Shown here: piece after piece, positions 12,225 to 25,357 of the stretch
Layout: each line of letters begins with the position of its first letter
Position numbering within the stretch: position 1 is the first letter of the stretch
Assembly: GCA_024138025.1 (NCBI GenBank)
Contig: JAMXBD010001044.1
Location: 124,001 to 188,000 of the forward strand
Source of the DNA: Combretum micranthum
Taxonomy: Eukaryota; Streptophyta; Magnoliopsida; Myrtales; Combretaceae
DNA length: 64,000 nt
Direction of reading: 5' to 3'
Program-made: the position numbers and the translations under genes
The notes under the pieces: model-generated
Told to the model about the DNA's origin: nothing
Databases searched by the model: none
The model's input: only the letters and a program-made list of their open reading frames with translations

Positions 12225-13768
12225 ATGCAAACATTTAGTATACTAGAACATAGAAAAAGAATGATGGAATGCCCTCTTACAAGCCAGGATAACGAGTTAG
12301 AAGGGATGAAGGATTTACACTTGGAAGAGTGCACCTTTAATGTGCATAGAAGCATTTTCCTAGTTCAATCATCACTCAAACGTAGAAGGGAGCCGACCAA
12401 CCACAACGCAAGGGTGTTGCGGGCTCCCCCAGGGCAAGAACCTTGCCAAAGAATAGTCTTACAGCCTTGGACCATCCTAAAATGCTCATCGGGGGGGCCC
12501 CGCTTTGCGTAGCTCGAACAGGGAGCACGCACTAGAAGAGTGCACAACTGATGAGAAGGTTGTTTACCATCAAAGAAGGCTTCAAGGGTGAGCCTGTCGT
12601 AAAAGGACGATGAGTCCCCACCCAATTCAAGACCAAGATAGGGAGACCCGCACACTCGTCCTTAAAGCTCTAACAGGGAGCACGCACTAGAAGAGATGCA
12701 CAACATGATGAGAAGGTTGTTTACCATCAAAGAAGGCTTCAAGGGTGAGCCTGTCGTAAAAGCACCACTGTGTAGGACACCTTTTATGCTCAAAATCCAC
12801 TCCAAAATGCTCCCTACTATAGAATCGTACAATAGGAGGATGGACCAAAAAGACCTCATTGCCCACTTCTAGTTCACTATGGTGATACATAACTTTTCAG
12901 ATGCCATATGGTATAAGACTTTTCTTACCACCTTTCGAGGAGCAGCCACTATTTGGTTCAATAAGCTCAAACCAAACACAATGAGCTTGTTTTCTCAACT
13001 CATCGAACTCTTTGTTTTACACTTTATGGCAAGCAAACTGCTAGAAAAGAATGCCTCTTACCTTTACATAGTACGATAAAGGCCTGGCGAAACCCTAGAA
13101 GACTATTTAGCGAGGTTTAACAAGGTATGCCTAAAGATCTCGAACCTTAACCAAGGTATGGCTTTGGAAGCCATCAAACAAAGGCTTCTCGTTGAAAGTC
13201 CGTTCTTCGAATTCCTCTCCTAATGTCAACTTACCATGCTCGAGCAGGTAAAGGAGAAATCCCAAAAGTATATCTGACAAGAAGACAAGAGGAATGCCCA
13301 GAGAGAGACCGAAAATCACTCAACTCAGGCCAAGCGATCGACAATATCTCTTAAGAAAGGAACCAACTAAGGGATCACCATGACTCGAACTAGATTGATA
13401 AAAACTGAGGGATTAAAGATGGTGATAAGCAAAGGCTCTTCCCAATGTGCGATGAGTTCACCCCTCTCAACCCGCTTATATATGATGTGTTTCTTGAAAT
13501 AAGGAACCAGGCCTCTTACCCCCACCACCTCCGATGAGATCAAGTCCATGATGAAAAGACTCTAAGGAATATTGCAAGTATCACCGTGACCGCAGGCATG
13601 ATAGGACAAATTTTTGGCTGCTCAAAAGCACCATAAAGGATGCCATACGTCGAGGTTAGCTAAAATAGTAAGTAGATCACGACTAAAAGCCAGAACCCCC
13701 AGCATAGAAGAGAAAAATTGATGAACCCGAGAAGATGTCAGTCGCCCAAGACCATTCGAAGCACCCTC
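12225..13768 (+). pseudogene. Gypsy gag remnant
   Basis: The first ATG after the primer site opens a 95-codon frame. The capsid-like core is at 12879-13079, with FRGAATIWFNKLKPNTMSLF followed by FVLHFMASK. This matches the retrotransposon gag pattern LKGxAxxWFxxLxPxSIxxFxxL of Tat elements. ETLEDYLARFNK (near 13090) continues it in another frame. The gene holds an internal duplication (12511-12761), several stops, and is cut by element B at 13768. No zinc knuckle was recognised. Confidence 0.82.
12511..12761 (+). repeat. Direct duplication inside gypsy gag
   Basis: Copy 1 (12511-12605) and copy 2 (12666-12761) share about 95 bp nearly identically, from AGCTC(G/T)AACAGGGAGCACGC to GAGCCTGTCGTAAAA. 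A 60-bp spacer separates them (period 155). The segment encodes the gag stretch before the capsid core. It explains the repeated minus-strand open frames seen here. Confidence 0.88.
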
Positions 13769-16495
13769 TGTAAACTCCCAAAGTTTTTTATTCAATTTAA
13801 AGCTTAAACCCTAATTAGAAGTCAACCAAATTTCTAAAGTCAACAAAACCCTAGTTTACCGTAACCGCTTAAGTCCAGCATCACCGCTTAAGAAACTCTA
13901 AGAGAGTAAGCAAAAGTTTAGTGAGTAGAATAGTTCGTAATTATTTAAGGTCGTCTAAAAAGATCAGTTTAGTAAAATCGAAACTCATTTTGAACACAAT
14001 CGGACACAGTTCTTGAAAACGTGTCCCGAAGCTCGGAATAGTAAAAATATTCCGAATATACCGTTAGACTCGTAAAAATATAAGATTTTCAAAAATACCA
14101 ATTTCATAATTTTTCGGTAGCTAAAAATATCAGATATCGTATTTATATGCGGATTTTCTTACTATCGGTATTTAATTGTCATGTCTACTTTACATTACAC
14201 TATTTACTACTATTTATACTATTTATCTATCTCTACTTTTTCTTACAACCTACTCTTATAACCCATACACCTATTTTTTACACATTTTCATTTTCAATAC
14301 AACTTCACATCTTTCATATCTTACTTTTAATTAATCAAAAGACAAAAAAAAATAAATTTTCACTCCCTCTCTCCTCTCTAATTAGCGTCGGCCACCCCTC
14401 TCTCTCTTCCCATTTGTTTTATTTTTTATTTATTTAATTAACACAAATTATCTCTCACATTTTCCTATAAATACTCCCTCTTCCTTCCACTTCTTTCACA
14501 CTTCTCTTCTACTAAAGTTACTATACTAAAATCTCTCCAAGAATTTCCTCTCGAGAAGTTCTTCCATGATTATTTCTTTTAGGTAAAATTTCTTCAAGAA
14601 TTCAATATGTTCATCTACTTAGTATGAGCTTAGTGTGTGTTTTCTAAAACCATGAAGGTTAAGAAAGCAACAAGAGGTTCATACTTTGTTTTTGTTCATA
14701 ATCTACTTTCCTTATGTTGTTTTTATGTTCATAACTATCTAAATATCTATATAACTATATATATTATTTAGAGCATATAAGCTCATTGTTTTTCAATTTA
14801 TTTACTTTCCTTGCAATTTATTTACATTCTTGTTATTTTTAAGATTAGGCTTTCTAGTCTTAGACTTATCCTCGTCAAGTCAAAACATTTTCTTTTTCTT
14901 TTGAGACTAGTCATTTCTTAGTCCCGAGATACCTTGATGAAGCTAAGGTCCCAATAATTGATTTATTTTCTTATTAGCTTATTCTTTCAAGTTATTATGT
15001 TTCTTTATGTTTTCATAACTTTATGATTCATACTCATGCATGAACATAATGGTTTTGTCTCAACAAAATAAATGAAGAAATGTTTTCTTAAAATAAAGAT
15101 TCTTTTCTAGAAATAAAAGTGGGAAGTTAATGTTTTTCTAAAAACTAAGAGGTCATCTTAAACAAACTTAGAGGAGTTCGTAAGGAATTTTATAAACATA
15201 CATAACATTAAAAGGACTTTCTAAAGTAAAGAAAGATTTTACAACAACTTCATCTTTTCTTCAAATGATAGAAATTCTTTTCATCAAGAAATTATTTCTA
15301 AATATAGAAGTATTAATACTTTCAAAAAGTGTAGGAAGTAAAAATCATTCTTTAGGAATTTGAAGAAATTACGAATGTAAAATTTAGGAAAGGAAAAGAG
15401 ATACTCATTATAAACAAATTAAGATGATTTCAAAGTAAAATGAATATTCCAAAAGTTTTCAAGTTTCAAAATCTTTAAAGACTTTACTTTTTCATAAATT
15501 GAGACAACTTCATTTACTTCTTACAATTGTTATGAGTCAATAAATATATGAATATACTTTCCAAAGGTTTTACAAGCTATTATATTACATATCTCTTCAA
15601 ATGAGCTTTGGATAAAAGAAGGAAAACAAGTTTACAAAAATTCGTGGTGAATCTGTCCGCCACTTTTTCGGAACCCAGAGACTTAGTTTGATGAAAATAA
15701 GTTTCGAAATAGATAGATCTTTTCGAATAGGTAGAAAAAGGTATATTATATGCGAAATTTCGAGTTAAAATGAGCAAGTTATGGCCATTTTAAGTTGGAA
15801 TTTCGTCTTATACGATTTTACGGCAATTTTAAGAAAAGTTTAAGATCTTCAAGAATAGAAACTTCATGAAAGACTCATTTTGGGTATTTCATCTTGTTTA
15901 GGTAGAGAAGGACCCGAGATCACTTTTCCGGAGGATTACTTCGATTAGGATCTACCGACATGGAGTGAGTTAATTCTTGACTTAAGTTACATTTCCTTGT
16001 TTTGTGCTTGTAAGTAGTAGCACTAGCAATTAAGAAAAAGATGAAATGAATAATTGTTGTGTGACTTGGAATTATGATTGATTGAATATGAGTTAAGAAT
16101 ATCGAAAGATTGTTTGATATATAAATTGTGATTCTTGTATTGATATGATGAAAATTATGTTGATCGCCTTCAACATGAACTAAACATTATTTAGATAAAT
16201 TTATATTAAAATCAATTCATTCATATCATACTTATGAGTCACATTTGTTTCACTACTAATCTTTGTGTGAGGAAACGAGAAAATGGTAGTGGTGGCTGGT
16301 AGGAGCCAGAAAGTCTACATGGGCTAGTAGGAGCCGAAAAGTCTATAAGGTTAGCAGGAGCCGGTAAATCTACAAATATTGATGGTCGTATGGGCCTGTA
16401 ACCGATAGGCATAATTTATCATCATTTTAATTGACAAATTGGGTCTATTTTATAATATAATTGATGGGATTCTTAATAGATAAGATGCTTAATTG

Positions 16496-16521
16496 GTATA
16501 TATATATATATATATATATAT
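16496..16521. repeat. (TA)n microsatellite
   Basis: About 13 TA units inside the Athila-like LTR. Confidence 0.95.
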
Positions 16522-16623
16522 TTCAGGTCAATTTTGAACATAATTGTAATATAAGGAAGGAATATGTGGAGAATCCAATCAATATTCAAGCAAAGCAGCA
16601 ATGATGCATAAAAGAAGACTTGA

Positions 16624-16843
16624 TGTACGGCCGTACAACTCTCAAAGTGAAGAAAATGCAAGCCAGTGGCTGGTACGGGGTCTTGTACGCCCGTGCACCA
16701 AGTAATTTTGAAGCAAATTCGACTTGTACGGCCGTACATGTGGTGATGAAGAAGGGAATTGAAGGAGATTTATGTTTGCACCCCCCCGTACATGCTTGAA
16801 GAATGATTCCAGTATTGAGCACTCCCTTTTGTACGACCGTACA
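16624..16843 (+). repeat. Repeated palindrome TGTACGGCCGTACA
   Basis: Perfect 14-bp palindromes at 16624-16637 and 16725-16738, and near-perfect ones at 16684-16697 and 16830-16843. Degenerate half-copies lie near 16673 and 16785. Spacing is about 40-60 bp. They sit 140-360 bp upstream of the TATA box, in the U3 part of the LTR, so they could be repeated regulator sites. Confidence 0.85.
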
Positions 16844-18563
16844 AGATGCATGTTTACAAAGAAAATGAATAGTAACGTCGTGACTTTTAGAAAGGGTCAT
16901 TATCGTCTTCTTGAAACAGTATGACTGTTTAGTTTTTGTTTTAGTAAAAGGTCGTTTTTAAACACGACCCCCATAGAATATAAAGAGGGGTGATTCGTTC
17001 TGAAGAAATATATCACATCATATATTTTAGAAAGAATTTAGGAGAGAGAGTCGGATACCAAAGAACTTGAGAAAGTCGATTGGATCCAGAGTTCGTTTGT
17101 ACAACCACTTCATAATCATTAAAAAGGTTTTATTCTTCTCTTATCTTGTTCCTTGAATGTTTATCTTAGTTTCTATTATGTTCGTTATGTCTGTTTCATA
17201 TGTCAGTAAGAGTGAGTAGTGATTAAGTTATTACGAAGTCATATTAACAGGAATCATATATATTTGTTATAAATCTGTTTAATTACGAATTTTTAGTGTT
17301 GGGTCTTCAATTAAGTTAGGAAATTGTAGTGCACGACATATTCCTACATCAGATCTCATTGGAAAAGGTTGAGAAACAATTCTCTTGAGTAGATCTAAGG
17401 CACTAGAACAAACTACTCTTGTTGATAGAGATGTTAATAAGAAGTTTGCTGCATATTTTCAAAGAATTTAAGAATAATAAGAGTTTTAATGCAATTCTGA
17501 ATTGGCTATTAACTTAGAAGAGATTCTAGTAGATACAATTAGGATTAGGATTGATCTATTATGAGAATAATGATCATGAATTAAGAATTCTGTAGATAAG
17601 TAATTTACGGATGAATTTAGTTAAATCCTGTTAATATGATGGAGTAATCTTTTTGTATATTGTGTTAATGATTTGTTAAAATTCTGTTTATATGCTATTG
17701 TGATAAAATTTAGTAGTTAATATAGTTAAATTTAGAATTATCTAATTAAATAGTAATTAAACCTACATTGAATTGATTGCTAGATAATAATTGAAAGGGC
17801 GAGTAATAGTAATTGTCAGGATCCCAAGGAATACGACTCATAAGCCATTCCTATACTACAATTGATAGGTGCACTTGCCTATTGTTGATCTGATATTAGG
17901 AAAAGATTAGTGGAATTAATTGTTAAACTCAGATGGAACGCATCAGTAACCTCCCAACCCTCGACATGGAGGGCGTAAAATCCATGCTACACTTGATTTC
18001 CGGTTAATCATGTGTATTTTGTTTATTCATATGATTGGTGCATTCTCATATGTTTGATTAAAATACTTGTATGAATTATGGAAATGTCTTATAGATGGAA
18101 TTATCTCACTAAGCTAGTTTTGCTTATATTCTTATAGCTTTTTGTTACAGTATGATTACCTTTGATTGGCCCCAAGGAGCCCCGTATGCCAGGTACGAGT
18201 ATAAGCTACTAGGAGTTTTTGGGAGAAGCTTTATATATTTAAGTTTTGAACATAGGCTTTTAGGAAAATCTCTATAGTAGGCTTATGTTATAGTTGTTAT
18301 TATTTTGGAAAGACTTCTAAAGCGGGGGAATGCCCCTAAGATGATGTAAGGATATTATTATGGAAATCTTATGTTTATTTATATAAGTTCTTGCTTGCTT
18401 TTATTATCTACTTAAATGTAATACCCCTGTGAGTCTCTTACTATCTTAGAAGCAGGCCTTGCATGTGATATCGAAGCTCCTGCATGACTAAGGTTGTCAT
18501 TCATTAGCTTTAATATTATATGCGGCAGACTGCCACGTTTAAAGTACCCTCCGGGGCGTGACA

Positions 18564-19158
18564 CCCTTGGCCTCACCGGTTATGTCATGGCGAAATTAAC
18601 ACCATCATAGGTGGGCTCATCACCTTGGCAAGAGTCAGATTACCGCCTAGTACGTCTCGATTGGTGATGAACATGGAACCAAAGAAGTTAAGGATTGACT
18701 CCACTATTTCGTTTTCTGACGAGGATTACGAGAGAATCTAAACCCTTCATCAGGATGCCCCGGTTATTGCCGCTCTCATATCAGGGTAAAAGAACCAAAG
18801 GATACTGATCGACACTGGAAGCAATGCGGACATACTCTTCAATCAGACCTAGGAATAGATGAAACATGAGCTGAAGCCGAAATTACGGCCATATGATCAC
18901 GAGTTGTACAGCTTTGATGACCAACCTGTTAAGCCTCATGGCATCATTACCTTACCTCTCGAGCTTGGAGAGGAGCCATACAATGTCAAATATCTGATAG
19001 ATTTCCTCGTGGTTGACTATTGGTCTCCCTACAACACCATATTAGGTAGGAGCAGTCAATCCATGTTCACAATGATCGTCTCCCAACCATACCTCAAAAC
19101 CAAATTTGCCACCTCAGCGGGAGTAGACGTATGCCAAGAAAACCAAGAATAGCCCGAC
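18564..19158 (+). pseudogene. Gypsy gag-pol junction and protease
   Basis: Between elements B and C the polyprotein resumes with EINTIIGGL, a stretch typical of Tat-type gag-pol junctions. The aspartic protease follows: ILIDTGSNADILF (near 18800) keeps the catalytic DTG. The open frame at 18859-19152 continues with PLELGEEPYNVKYLIDFLVV and YNTILGRSS, matching the usual (Y/F)N(A/V)ILGR flap-distal motif. Stops after the active site and near the start of the open frame break it. Element C cuts it at 19158. Confidence 0.88.
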
Positions 19159-22100
19159 TGTAAACCCCCGTAGTTCTCAGTAGCTAGAAAAACCCCGGGA
19201 GTTGGAAGCGAAACCCTAATCCGATCTGATTGAGTTTAGTAAATGAAGCCTAGGAACCCTAAATCCGGCTTTCCTTCGGTTTCTTAGTAAAATAAATATT
19301 ATGAAACAAATGAATTTGAATTGTTGTTCCAAAGTACATTTCAAACCTTTGAAAGTTTTAAATTCGGGAATTTTTCAATTCCGGGCCTTCCCGAGCCCAA
19401 TTACGGAAAAGCGTGCCCCGGGCCACGGATTCAGAAAAATATTCCGAAATATTCATTAGAACCGTAATTTTATAAGGAATCCAAAAATATCAATTTCATA
19501 ATTTTCCGAGCTATAAAGATTACAGTTATAGCTTTTCCCGTGTTTTCGGAACAATCGATAAAGTAGATGTCTTGTCTACTATTCACAAGTACAACCTACA
19601 CTACACACTACCCATACCCTATTCTTACATCCTTACAACTACTCATTTCAATTTTCTTTTCCAATGAATTTTGTCTCTTAACCAATTATTACATTTATTA
19701 CATTTTCATTTACTAAATTACAAATATCAAATTTTTTTTAACACACACACACACACAATGTGTGGTCGGCGCCGGCGGCCCCCCCCCCTCCCCTGGTTTC
19801 CCTCTCATTGTAATTATTTTTACTATATTTTTATTAACTAAACCCTAATACACTTAATATATATACTAAATATTCTCTCTCTCTCTTCATTTTCTTCTTA
19901 TTTCAAATTGGTAAAAGAGCAAAACCCTCTCCTTTCTGTCTAAGGTTGCCGTGAGCCTCTCTCCCCCATTCCCTCTCATTTCCAACTTTGTTCCTTCTCT
20001 TTTTCACTTCAAGACTCCTTTGGTATGTTGATTCAAGCCTTGTTTTTCCTAGTTCTTATAATGGCAAGACCATATCTTGTGTATTTCCTCATTAAAACCC
20101 CATGATGCTCATGCTAGGGACATGGAAATGCATGAACAAGAATGTCAAGCCATCACAAGACATGGATCTAGTGTTTAGATGTGTTTTGTTAAGATTTCAT
20201 CTTGTTCATGCATATAAAGTAGTGATCTTGTACTTATATTGTTGTTCATGCCATGAGATCCATGTTATATATATCATATGTAGTAGATCTAAGGTTTAGA
20301 CATTCACCACTTTATGTACATGCATGATCATAGGTTCATTTTGCTTTACATGCTTGGATGATCATAAGAATGAAGTCTTGTTCATGTATAGAGATGTTAG
20401 ATAGTATATCTTCACATATAGAAGGCAAGAACATTGAAAAAGGAAGGGCTTTGCTAGATATGAAAAGTTGAAAATTCGGATGAAATGGAAACCCTACCTT
20501 AAAGACCCCCAAAATCAACTTTAAACTTATATTTCATAAGAAAAATGAAGGGTATGTGTAATAGACATGTTGAAGGAATTATTTTCATGAGTTTAGATGA
20601 GTTTAGGCATAATAAAAACAAGAAAAACAAGAGGTGAAGTTAGAATGAAAAATGTTGACTTTAAATGTGTAGTCAAATTCGTAACTTTGTGTAATGCCTA
20701 AATAAACACTTAGTATTTAAGTCTAAAATGGATGTTTTATAAGCTAAATGAAGTCCTTAGATAATGTATACATTGAAGCTCCAATTTTTAATGCATTAGA
20801 CAAGATTTCCCTTAAGAAAAATGTAAGAAAAGGAAATTTGGAAAATTCGGATTTTCACAAATAGCTTATTTAAAAACATGTTTACCAAATGAAAAATGTG
20901 AATTTTATGCATGAATGGAGGCCATGACTATTATAGACTTTGAGAACCTATTTTTAGTTAAATAATAAGTAGATTACAAGATTAAAAACCAAAGAAACCC
21001 TAAGGAGTATAATGTGGGAAAATAGCTTCTTAGAATTAGTCTTTATGAGACTTTCCCCAACACTTAGGAGTTCCTAAGAGTTTATTACTACAAAAATCAT
21101 CATGACCATGCACATATTGAGTTCATTACATGGCATACACATTAGTAATTCATTCCTAAATCATTCATGCATGAATCACCAACTAGGAACATTTCTTATC
21201 AAAAGCAAAGCACATTTTCAAAATTGGATCAATTGCGGAACAGAACTGATCCCACTGTTCGTGACCCTATTATTTTCAAAACTTGGATTTAATACTTGAA
21301 TAGATAGATCTTTCGAAGTAGATGAGATCGATATAAATTTGCGAAATTCCGAGTTAAAATGACCAAGTTATGGCCATTTTAAGTCGGACTTCCGAAAATA
21401 GCGAGAAATCCGAATTCAACTAGTCTAGATATAGTTTGATTTAATTACATGGTGAGAATCTCATTAGGATTATTCTTGATTGGTAGGTGATTCCGAGCAG
21501 GACGACACTCTACCTCCCGATTATTATTATTAAGAAGTTGGCGTCCAATGGCCGAGTGAGTTTACTTCCATTCTCAATTAATGCATGTGATTGTAATGTA
21601 GTGGCACTAGTGATGTAGGCAAAGATAAAAGAAATTGTATAAGCATGTTGGGGTATATGGGAATTATTTATGTTGTTGATTGTTGATATGTGAAATGGAG
21701 CTTAAGGTATATCGGAACCGGGTGTTAAGATATTGACTGCTTTACTAGAATCTTATGATGAATGTCTGCGAATACTTGTTGGTCACTTAAAAGAATTGAA
21801 TTAATGACTATTCGACTTCGACTATAAATTGAATCCATTCATGTCACGATGGGGTTGGAGCATTCGCATTGTTGGTTAATCGTGATCCATAAAACGACTT
21901 GTTGGTTAATCGTGATCCATAAAACGAATTATTATTAGTTGACCGTGAGCTTAAACGGCGTCGTACCGCAGGATTCGTTAATCTGCTAACCCGGGATGGA
22001 GGGCGTAAGTCCATCCACATATGATTTCCGGTTGGTCATATGTTTGCTGAATTCATTTGTTTGATGCATACACTTGCCTGAATAATTACTTGCTTGACTG

Positions 22101-22562
22101 AAGTATGTTTAATTGCGTTATGGAAGTATTGCTCACTAAGCTAGTTAGCTTACGCCCCTATAGTTTCTATCTTTTGCAGCATAATTTATATGGCTTAGGC
22201 CAAGACAAGCACAGCGCAGGTACCGGAGATAGGAGTTTCCTATAGAAGTTTAATTCATTCCCTTTTTGTATAGACTTCCATTGGAAACTAAGGACTCTGG
22301 ATGACTGTAATGGACTGTTATTCTTTTGCGGGGGAATGCCCCTTAGATTATGTAAACTTTAACACTATGCGTTTTGATTTATTATCTATGGCTAATGAAT
22401 GCCTCGTTAAACTGTTTAACTCCATTTGTTGAAGTATTCTATTGTCGTAAAGGAACGCTTTACATCTACTTAAGACTTTCGAAGGCCCCGGGTAGGGAAC
22501 TCGAGAGTCTTACTTAGTATGTGGTGGGCTGTTACATTTAGAATACCCTACGGGGCGTGACA
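19159..22562 (+). mobile_element. Solo-LTR-like element, copy C
   Basis: Starts TGTAAACCCCCG, ends CGGGGCGTGACA, and has a perfect 5-bp duplication CCGAC (19154-19158 and 22563-22567). Length 3404 bp. TATATATA is at 19857-19865, then a CT-rich leader. The hairpin (21343-21393) is its best preserved form in the window, and the CTCACTAAGCTAG box is near 22133. It interrupts the gypsy pol between protease and RT. No coding capacity. Confidence 0.9.
21871..21930 (+). repeat. 30-bp tandem duplication in copy C
   Basis: Two units (21871-21900 and 21901-21930) starting GTTGGTTAATCGTGATCC differ at one base near the end. The other family copies do not obviously have it, so it is probably a local slippage event. 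Confidence 0.9.
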
Positions 22563-25357
22563 CCGACAGCTATACATCATAGCTTTAAAAGGAGATCATG
22601 CATGCACGATTGAAGTAAAACTTAGGCATAACCTCGAACAATGCAACGAGCCTATCGAGCTTGGGGAAGAGATTGCCCTTGATGATATCCCCTACCACAT
22701 GATCAAGGTCAGAGCAACTCTCCGCTATGATTTCAAAAAAGATTTGATCACCTTTTTTAAGGCAAACAGGGATGTATTTACCTAGTTACCAGTCAACATG
22801 ACAGGCATAAGCCCCAGCGTAATCACACGTCAACTTAACATCGATAAAGCACTTAAGACGGTACATCGGAAAATCTAACCAAGAAGTTTAGTGGCAAATG
22901 GTGAATGTGTATAGATTACACCGACCTCAACAAAGCATGTTCGAAGGATTGCTTCCTTTTGCTGCAGATTGATCAACTTGTGTATAATACTTCAGGACAC
23001 AAGCTATTGAGCTTCATGGATGCCTTCTCTGGTTATAACCAAATTAAAATGAAGGACTCATATGAGGTCTACACCTCGTTTGTTACATCATTTGGCACAT
23101 ACTTTTATAAGTGATGCCCTTCGAATTGAAGAACGTCGATACTACCTTCCAGAGGTTAGTCACGAGGTGTTCAAACCTCAAATAGGTCACAACATGGAAG
23201 CCTATGTCGATGACATGATTATAAAGAGTAAACAAGCTAAGCATCATCTACATGACCTTTAGGAAACCTTCGATTGACTTTGCTTCTACAACTTGAAGCT
23301 AAATCCTCAAAAGAGCATGTTTGAAGCCTCAACAGGAAAGTTTTTGGGATATGTGGTATCTCAAAGGAGCATCGAAGCAAATCCCGACTAAATTAAAGCC
23401 ATACTGGCAATGAACCCTCCTAAATCAATAAAAGAGGTGCAGCAGCTCACAAGAAGAATAACTACACTAAGTAGGTTTCTCCCTAAAAGTGTAGACCAAT
23501 ACTCTAAATTCTTCAAAATCCTCAAGAAGCCAAACAAGTTCAAATGGATGAAAAAATCTTAGTAGGCCTTCGATGAGCCAAAACAATACCTCTCTTTGTT
23601 GCCAACCATAAAAACCTTCATGGAAGGGGAAACCTTGTATCTCTGCCTAGTAGTGAGCGATCGAGCTCTATCATCTGTACTAACACGAGCAGAAGGAAAG
23701 AAACACCAGCCAATATACCACATCAGTCACATCTTCCAGGGCCCAAAACTAATTTATACTAAGTTAGAGAAGTTCGCCTTAGCGATTGTGATATCTGCAC
23801 GACACTTGCGCCCTTACTTTGAAGCACACTAAGTCGTCGTACTCACCGACGTGCCAATAAGAACACTTCTCCAAAAACCAGATGTATCAAGAAGAATGAT
23901 GAAGTGTGCCATTGTGTTGAGCACCTACAACGTTTAGTATCAGCCTCAAAATGCTATCAAATCCCAAGTCTTCGCAGAATTTGTCGTCGAATACATCAAT
24001 CCCCCTAAACAAGAAGATGGGGAAAAACCCAAGTAGACCCTCCACATCAACGGTTCCTCTACACAAGGAGGGAGCGGAGCTGGCCTTGTCCTCAAAGGAG
24101 CCTACAAAATAAAAATAAACCACGCGCTAAGGTTCAGATTCCTACGAGCAACAATAAAACAAAATATGAGGCCCTATTAACTAAACTGAGACTCGCTATA
24201 GACATTAGAGTAGAAATAGGGAACCTCAAGATCTTTTCCAACTCTCAGCTCACGGTCCAACAAGTCAAGGGCTTATACAAAGCCAAAAGTGAGGAGATAG
24301 TACGATACTTGGAAGCAATTCGATCTCTCACAAGGAACTTAACCTCATGGGACATAGCCAAGATCTCACAGACCAACAACGACAATGCCAATAGACTTTC
24401 GAAACTAGCATCAATGATATTCCTTGACTTAAGAAAGGTCAAAGAGAGCGTATTTGTTGAATATCTACCTAAAAAGTCTACAGCAACACAACTCCATGAG
24501 GTACTCGACCTATAGTGCGAGGCGCTGCCCCCGAGTTGGATGACGCTAATAGGAAACTACCTCAAGGATGGCACCTTACCATTGGACAAAGTCTAAGCCA
24601 AAAAATTCATGTGTCAAGCGACTAACTATACTTTCATCAACAGAGTTCTATATAAAAAAGGTTTCAGCTTTCGCCTTCTTCGATGCTTATAACCACAAGA
24701 AGGACAAAAAGTTCTCGAAGAACTCCATGCCGGCAAATGCAGCAATCACGTCGAAGCTCAACCACTTCACACCTGAGGTATACGAGCTGGTTGCTTTTGG
24801 CTAACCATGAAGAGCAATACAAAAGAGTCTATCCAACATTGTAAACAATGCCAAAAGATTGCTCCCATTACCCACACCCAAGTTCCGACCTCCTCCGCCT
24901 CACTAGCCCATAGCCATTTTCCATATGGGGGTTAGACATACTAGGACCTTTCCCACCATCTATAGGACAAAGAAACTTCATTATAGTAGGATACGATTAC
25001 TTCACCAAATGGGTAGAAGCTGAAGCTGAAGCAGTAGCAAAGGTCACAGACACAAATGTCCAATGATTCATCTACACCAATATCATCATTAGATTCATAG
25101 TTCGCACTCCATAGTTATGGATTATGGAAGACAATTCAGCTTCGATAAAATCAAAGATTTTTGTTCCATCTCTACAGCACGCCCGTATGCCAACGGTCAG
25201 GTTGAGGCGATCAATAAAACCATCGTGCAATCTCTTAAGGCTAGAGTAGACCAATAAAAGGACAATGGGCAAATGAGTTGCCAGGTATTTTGTGAGGATA
25301 CCGCACCACCCAACGTACACCTATCGACAAGATGCCCTTTCGTCTCACCTTTGGTTC
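22563..25357 (+). pseudogene. Gypsy RT, two RNase H domains and integrase
   Basis: This is the main pol piece between elements C and D. The RT shows YTDLNKACSKDCF, then LLSFMDAFSGYNQIKM with the motif-A Asp (22905-23114), then YVDDMIIKS (near 23204). All three keep their catalytic acids but sit in shifted frames. RNase H follows (23596-23832). A second, archaeal-type RNase H starts at LHINGSSTQGGSGAGLVL near 24041, with Asn where the first catalytic Asp is expected. The integrase runs from about 24600 with HCKQCQK, LDILGPFPPS, DYFTKWVEAE and YANGQVEAINKT. More than ten stops or shifts make it dead. A Tat-type dual-RNase-H arrangement is the best reading. Confidence 0.88.

Larger units (their letters stand above)
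16403..17945 (+). mobile_element. Athila-like solo LTR inside copy B
   Basis: Comparison with copy G shows that B carries 1543 extra bases flanked by the duplication GTAAC (16398-16402 and 17946-17950). It begins CGATAGGC (probably a mutated TGAT) and ends GCATCA. TATAAAG lies at 16979-16985. Near the end is TTGATAGGTGCACTTGCC, common at the R/U5 end of Athila-type LTRs. No internal domain remains, so it is a solo LTR and the youngest layer of this nest. The family name is inference. Confidence 0.8.
13769..18563 (+). mobile_element. Solo-LTR-like element, copy B
   Basis: Starts TGTAAACTCCC and ends CGGGGCGTGACA. The flanking 5-mers are CCCTC (13764-13768) and CCCTT (18564-18568), a 4-of-5 duplication. 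Without a nested 1.5-kb insertion it is about 3.2 kb, like copy G, its closest relative. TATAAATA is at 14466-14473, followed by a CT-rich leader and AGGTAAAA near 14581. The hairpin is at 15754-15804 and the CTCACTAAGCTAG box near 18105. It splits the gypsy gag/protease region. No coding capacity. Confidence 0.84.

Noticed and set aside
14147..14437. Hydrophobic 96-codon frame, and similar ones at 28544-28810 and 57141-57539
   Set aside because: All three are the T/CT-rich leader region of the LTR-only family, so apparent membrane segments are a composition effect.
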